Below, piece by piece: positions 63,056 through 64,000 of a DNA stretch of 64,000 nucleotides (the stretch's first letter is position 1; every line of letters starts with the position of its first letter). Source of the stretch: Nocardia takedensis NBRC 100417. GTDB lineage: Bacteria; Actinomycetota; Actinomycetes; Mycobacteriales; Mycobacteriaceae. The notes below the pieces were generated by a model. It made no database searches and was not told the origin of the DNA. It was given only the letters and a program-made list of their open reading frames with translations. Made by a program: the position numbers and the translations under genes. The stretch is taken from assembly GCF_000308695.1 (NCBI RefSeq), contig NZ_BAGG01000019.1:175927-239926 (forward strand). Direction: 5' to 3'.

Positions 63056-64000
63056 ATGTCCACGCAGCGGGGCTATTTCACGGCCGACGAGGTGCGGGCG
63101 GCGGAGGCGGAACTGTTCACGCGGGTACCGGACGGCGTGCCGATGCGCCGCGCCGCCTACGGGTTGGCCCGGGTGGTCGCGGCGGAACTGCGGGAGCGGA
63201 CCGGGGGTGTCGCGGGGCGCGCGGTGGGTCTGCTGGTCGGTTCCGGTGACAACGGCGGTGACGCGCTGTGGGCGGGGGCGATGCTGCGGCGGCGTGGCGT
63301 CGCGGTGACGGCTGTGCTGCTCAATCCCGAACGCGCGCACCGGGAAGGGCTGGCCGCCTTGCGTGCGGCGGGTGGCCGGGCGCGTGATCGCGTGGGCGCG
63401 GTGGACTTGGTGATCGACGGCATCGTGGGCATCTCCGGGCGCGGACCGCTGCGCCCGGCCGCCGCGGATATCGTTGCGGCGTTGGATGTTCCGATCGTCG
63501 CGGCCGATCTGCCGAGCGGGGTCGATCCCGACACGGGCGCGGTGGCCGGTCCTGCGGTGCGCGCGGCGGTGACGGTCGCGTTCGGCGCGCCGAAACCGGT
63601 GCACGCGCTGGCCGCGGCGTGGTGCGGCCGAATCGAAGTGGTGCCCATCGGTCTCCGGCTTCCCGAAGCCGGACTGCGGGCCCTCGACCCGGCCGAGATC
63701 GGCGCGCGCTGGCCGGTGCCGGGGGCCGCCGACGACAAGTACAGCCAAGGCGTGACGGGTGTGTGCGCGGGCAGCGCCGCCTATCCCGGGGCGGCGGTGC
63801 TGTGCACCGGGGCGGCGGTCGCCGCGACCTCGGGGATGGTCCGTTTCGCCGGTGAGGGCGCGGCCGCGGTGCTGGCGCGTCATCCGGAGGTGGTGGCCGC
63901 CGAGTCGATCGAACGGACCGGTCGGGTGCAGTCCTGGGTGTTCGGTCCCGGCGGCGGCACCGACGCCGCCGCGGCGGACCGACTGGCCCGCGTGCTGGCC
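63056..64000 (+). CDS. nnr: Bifunctional NAD(P)H-hydrate repair enzyme Nnr (3' end outside window)
   Basis: Nnr repairs damaged NAD(P)H hydrates. The N-terminal YjeF epimerase domain is visible (TADEVRAAEAELF, LLVGSGDNGGDALWAGAML, VIDGIVGISGRGPL, DLPSGVDPDTG). The C-terminal ADP-dependent dehydratase domain begins near residue 225 (DDKYSQGVTGVCAGSAAYPG). It then shows the start of its GPGGG motif at the window edge. The frame stays open to base 64000, so the gene is cut here at 315 codons of an expected 470-480. It matches the position of M. tuberculosis Rv3433c after glmS. Confidence 0.95.
   Translation, partial: MSTQRGYFTADEVRAAEAELFTRVPDGVPMRRAAYGLARVVAAELRERTGGVAGRAVGLLVGSGDNGGDALWAGAMLRRRGVAVTAVLLNPERAHREGLAALRAAGGRARDRVGAVDLVIDGIVGISGRGPLRPAAADIVAALDVPIVAADLPSGVDPDTGAVAGPAVRAAVTVAFGAPKPVHALAAAWCGRIEVVPIGLRLPEAGLRALDPAEIGARWPVPGAADDKYSQGVTGVCAGSAAYPGAAVLCTGAAVAATSGMVRFAGEGAAAVLARHPEVVAAESIERTGRVQSWVFGPGGGTDAAAADRLARVLA

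Noticed and set aside
1..64000. tRNA, rRNA, insertion sequences or phage genes
   Set aside because: I saw no tRNA-like cloverleaf, rRNA segment, transposase or integrase motif on either strand.

Overview
The window is high-GC DNA from a mycolic-acid actinobacterium, most likely Nocardia or a close relative. The evidence is the gene order infA-rpmJ-rpsM-rpsK-rpsD-rpoA-rplQ-truA, an ESX-4 type VII secretion (T7SS) locus, then rplM-rpsI-glmM and glmS-nnr. This is the layout of the Mycobacterium tuberculosis Rv3462c-Rv3433c region with many insertions. Predicted F420-dependent enzymes and a cluster of Nocardia-type lipoproteins fit the same group. The genus is inferred from synteny and protein character, not from a search.

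Region 1 (1-9.1 kb): the 3' part of a first EccC ATPase gene, a DUF4254 gene, and a very long EspI-like gene (proline-rich N-terminus, MinD/ParA ATPase C-terminus) that is split by a one-base frameshift in a homopolymer. Region 2 (9.2-14.2 kb): the translation/RNA polymerase alpha operon and truA. Region 3 (14.2-18.8 kb): accessory metabolism: an LLM-class oxidoreductase, csoR with its operator, an internally deleted EamA transporter, a methylthioadenosine phosphorylase, an epimerase-like protein without its catalytic Tyr, and an FMN reductase. Region 4 (18.8-33.8 kb): the ESX-4-type machine eccE, eccB, mycP, eccD, eccC and an Rv3446c-family gene. A TetR/thioesterase/Ddn-like module follows, then a two-gene WXG100 (Esx) operon ending in a triplicated terminator.

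Region 5 (34-48.5 kb) lies where M. tuberculosis has only esxU-esxT before rplM. It holds a transmembrane Ser/Thr kinase, four tandem paralogous lipoproteins, a zinc-ribbon/FHA protein, a zinc metallopeptidase lipoprotein, a two-FHA ABC exporter like Rv1747, and an unrecognised proline-rich membrane protein. It looks like a phospho-signalling and cell-envelope island inserted into ESX-4, and is one of the two best candidates for an undescribed system.

Region 6 (48.5-64 kb): rplM, rpsI, glmM (frameshifted in a G7 run), photolyase, a truncated AbiEi-like gene, an ABC-F protein and PspC. A probable T7SS substrate cassette follows (EspC-like protein, a 573-residue WXG protein with a Ser-Thr-Pro linker, and a coiled-coil protein). 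Then come a MazEF-like toxin-antitoxin pair, an alpha/beta-hydrolase lacking its nucleophile, glmS, a cupredoxin lipoprotein and the 5' part of nnr. The two homopolymer frameshifts, one in a normally essential gene, suggest residual sequencing indels.
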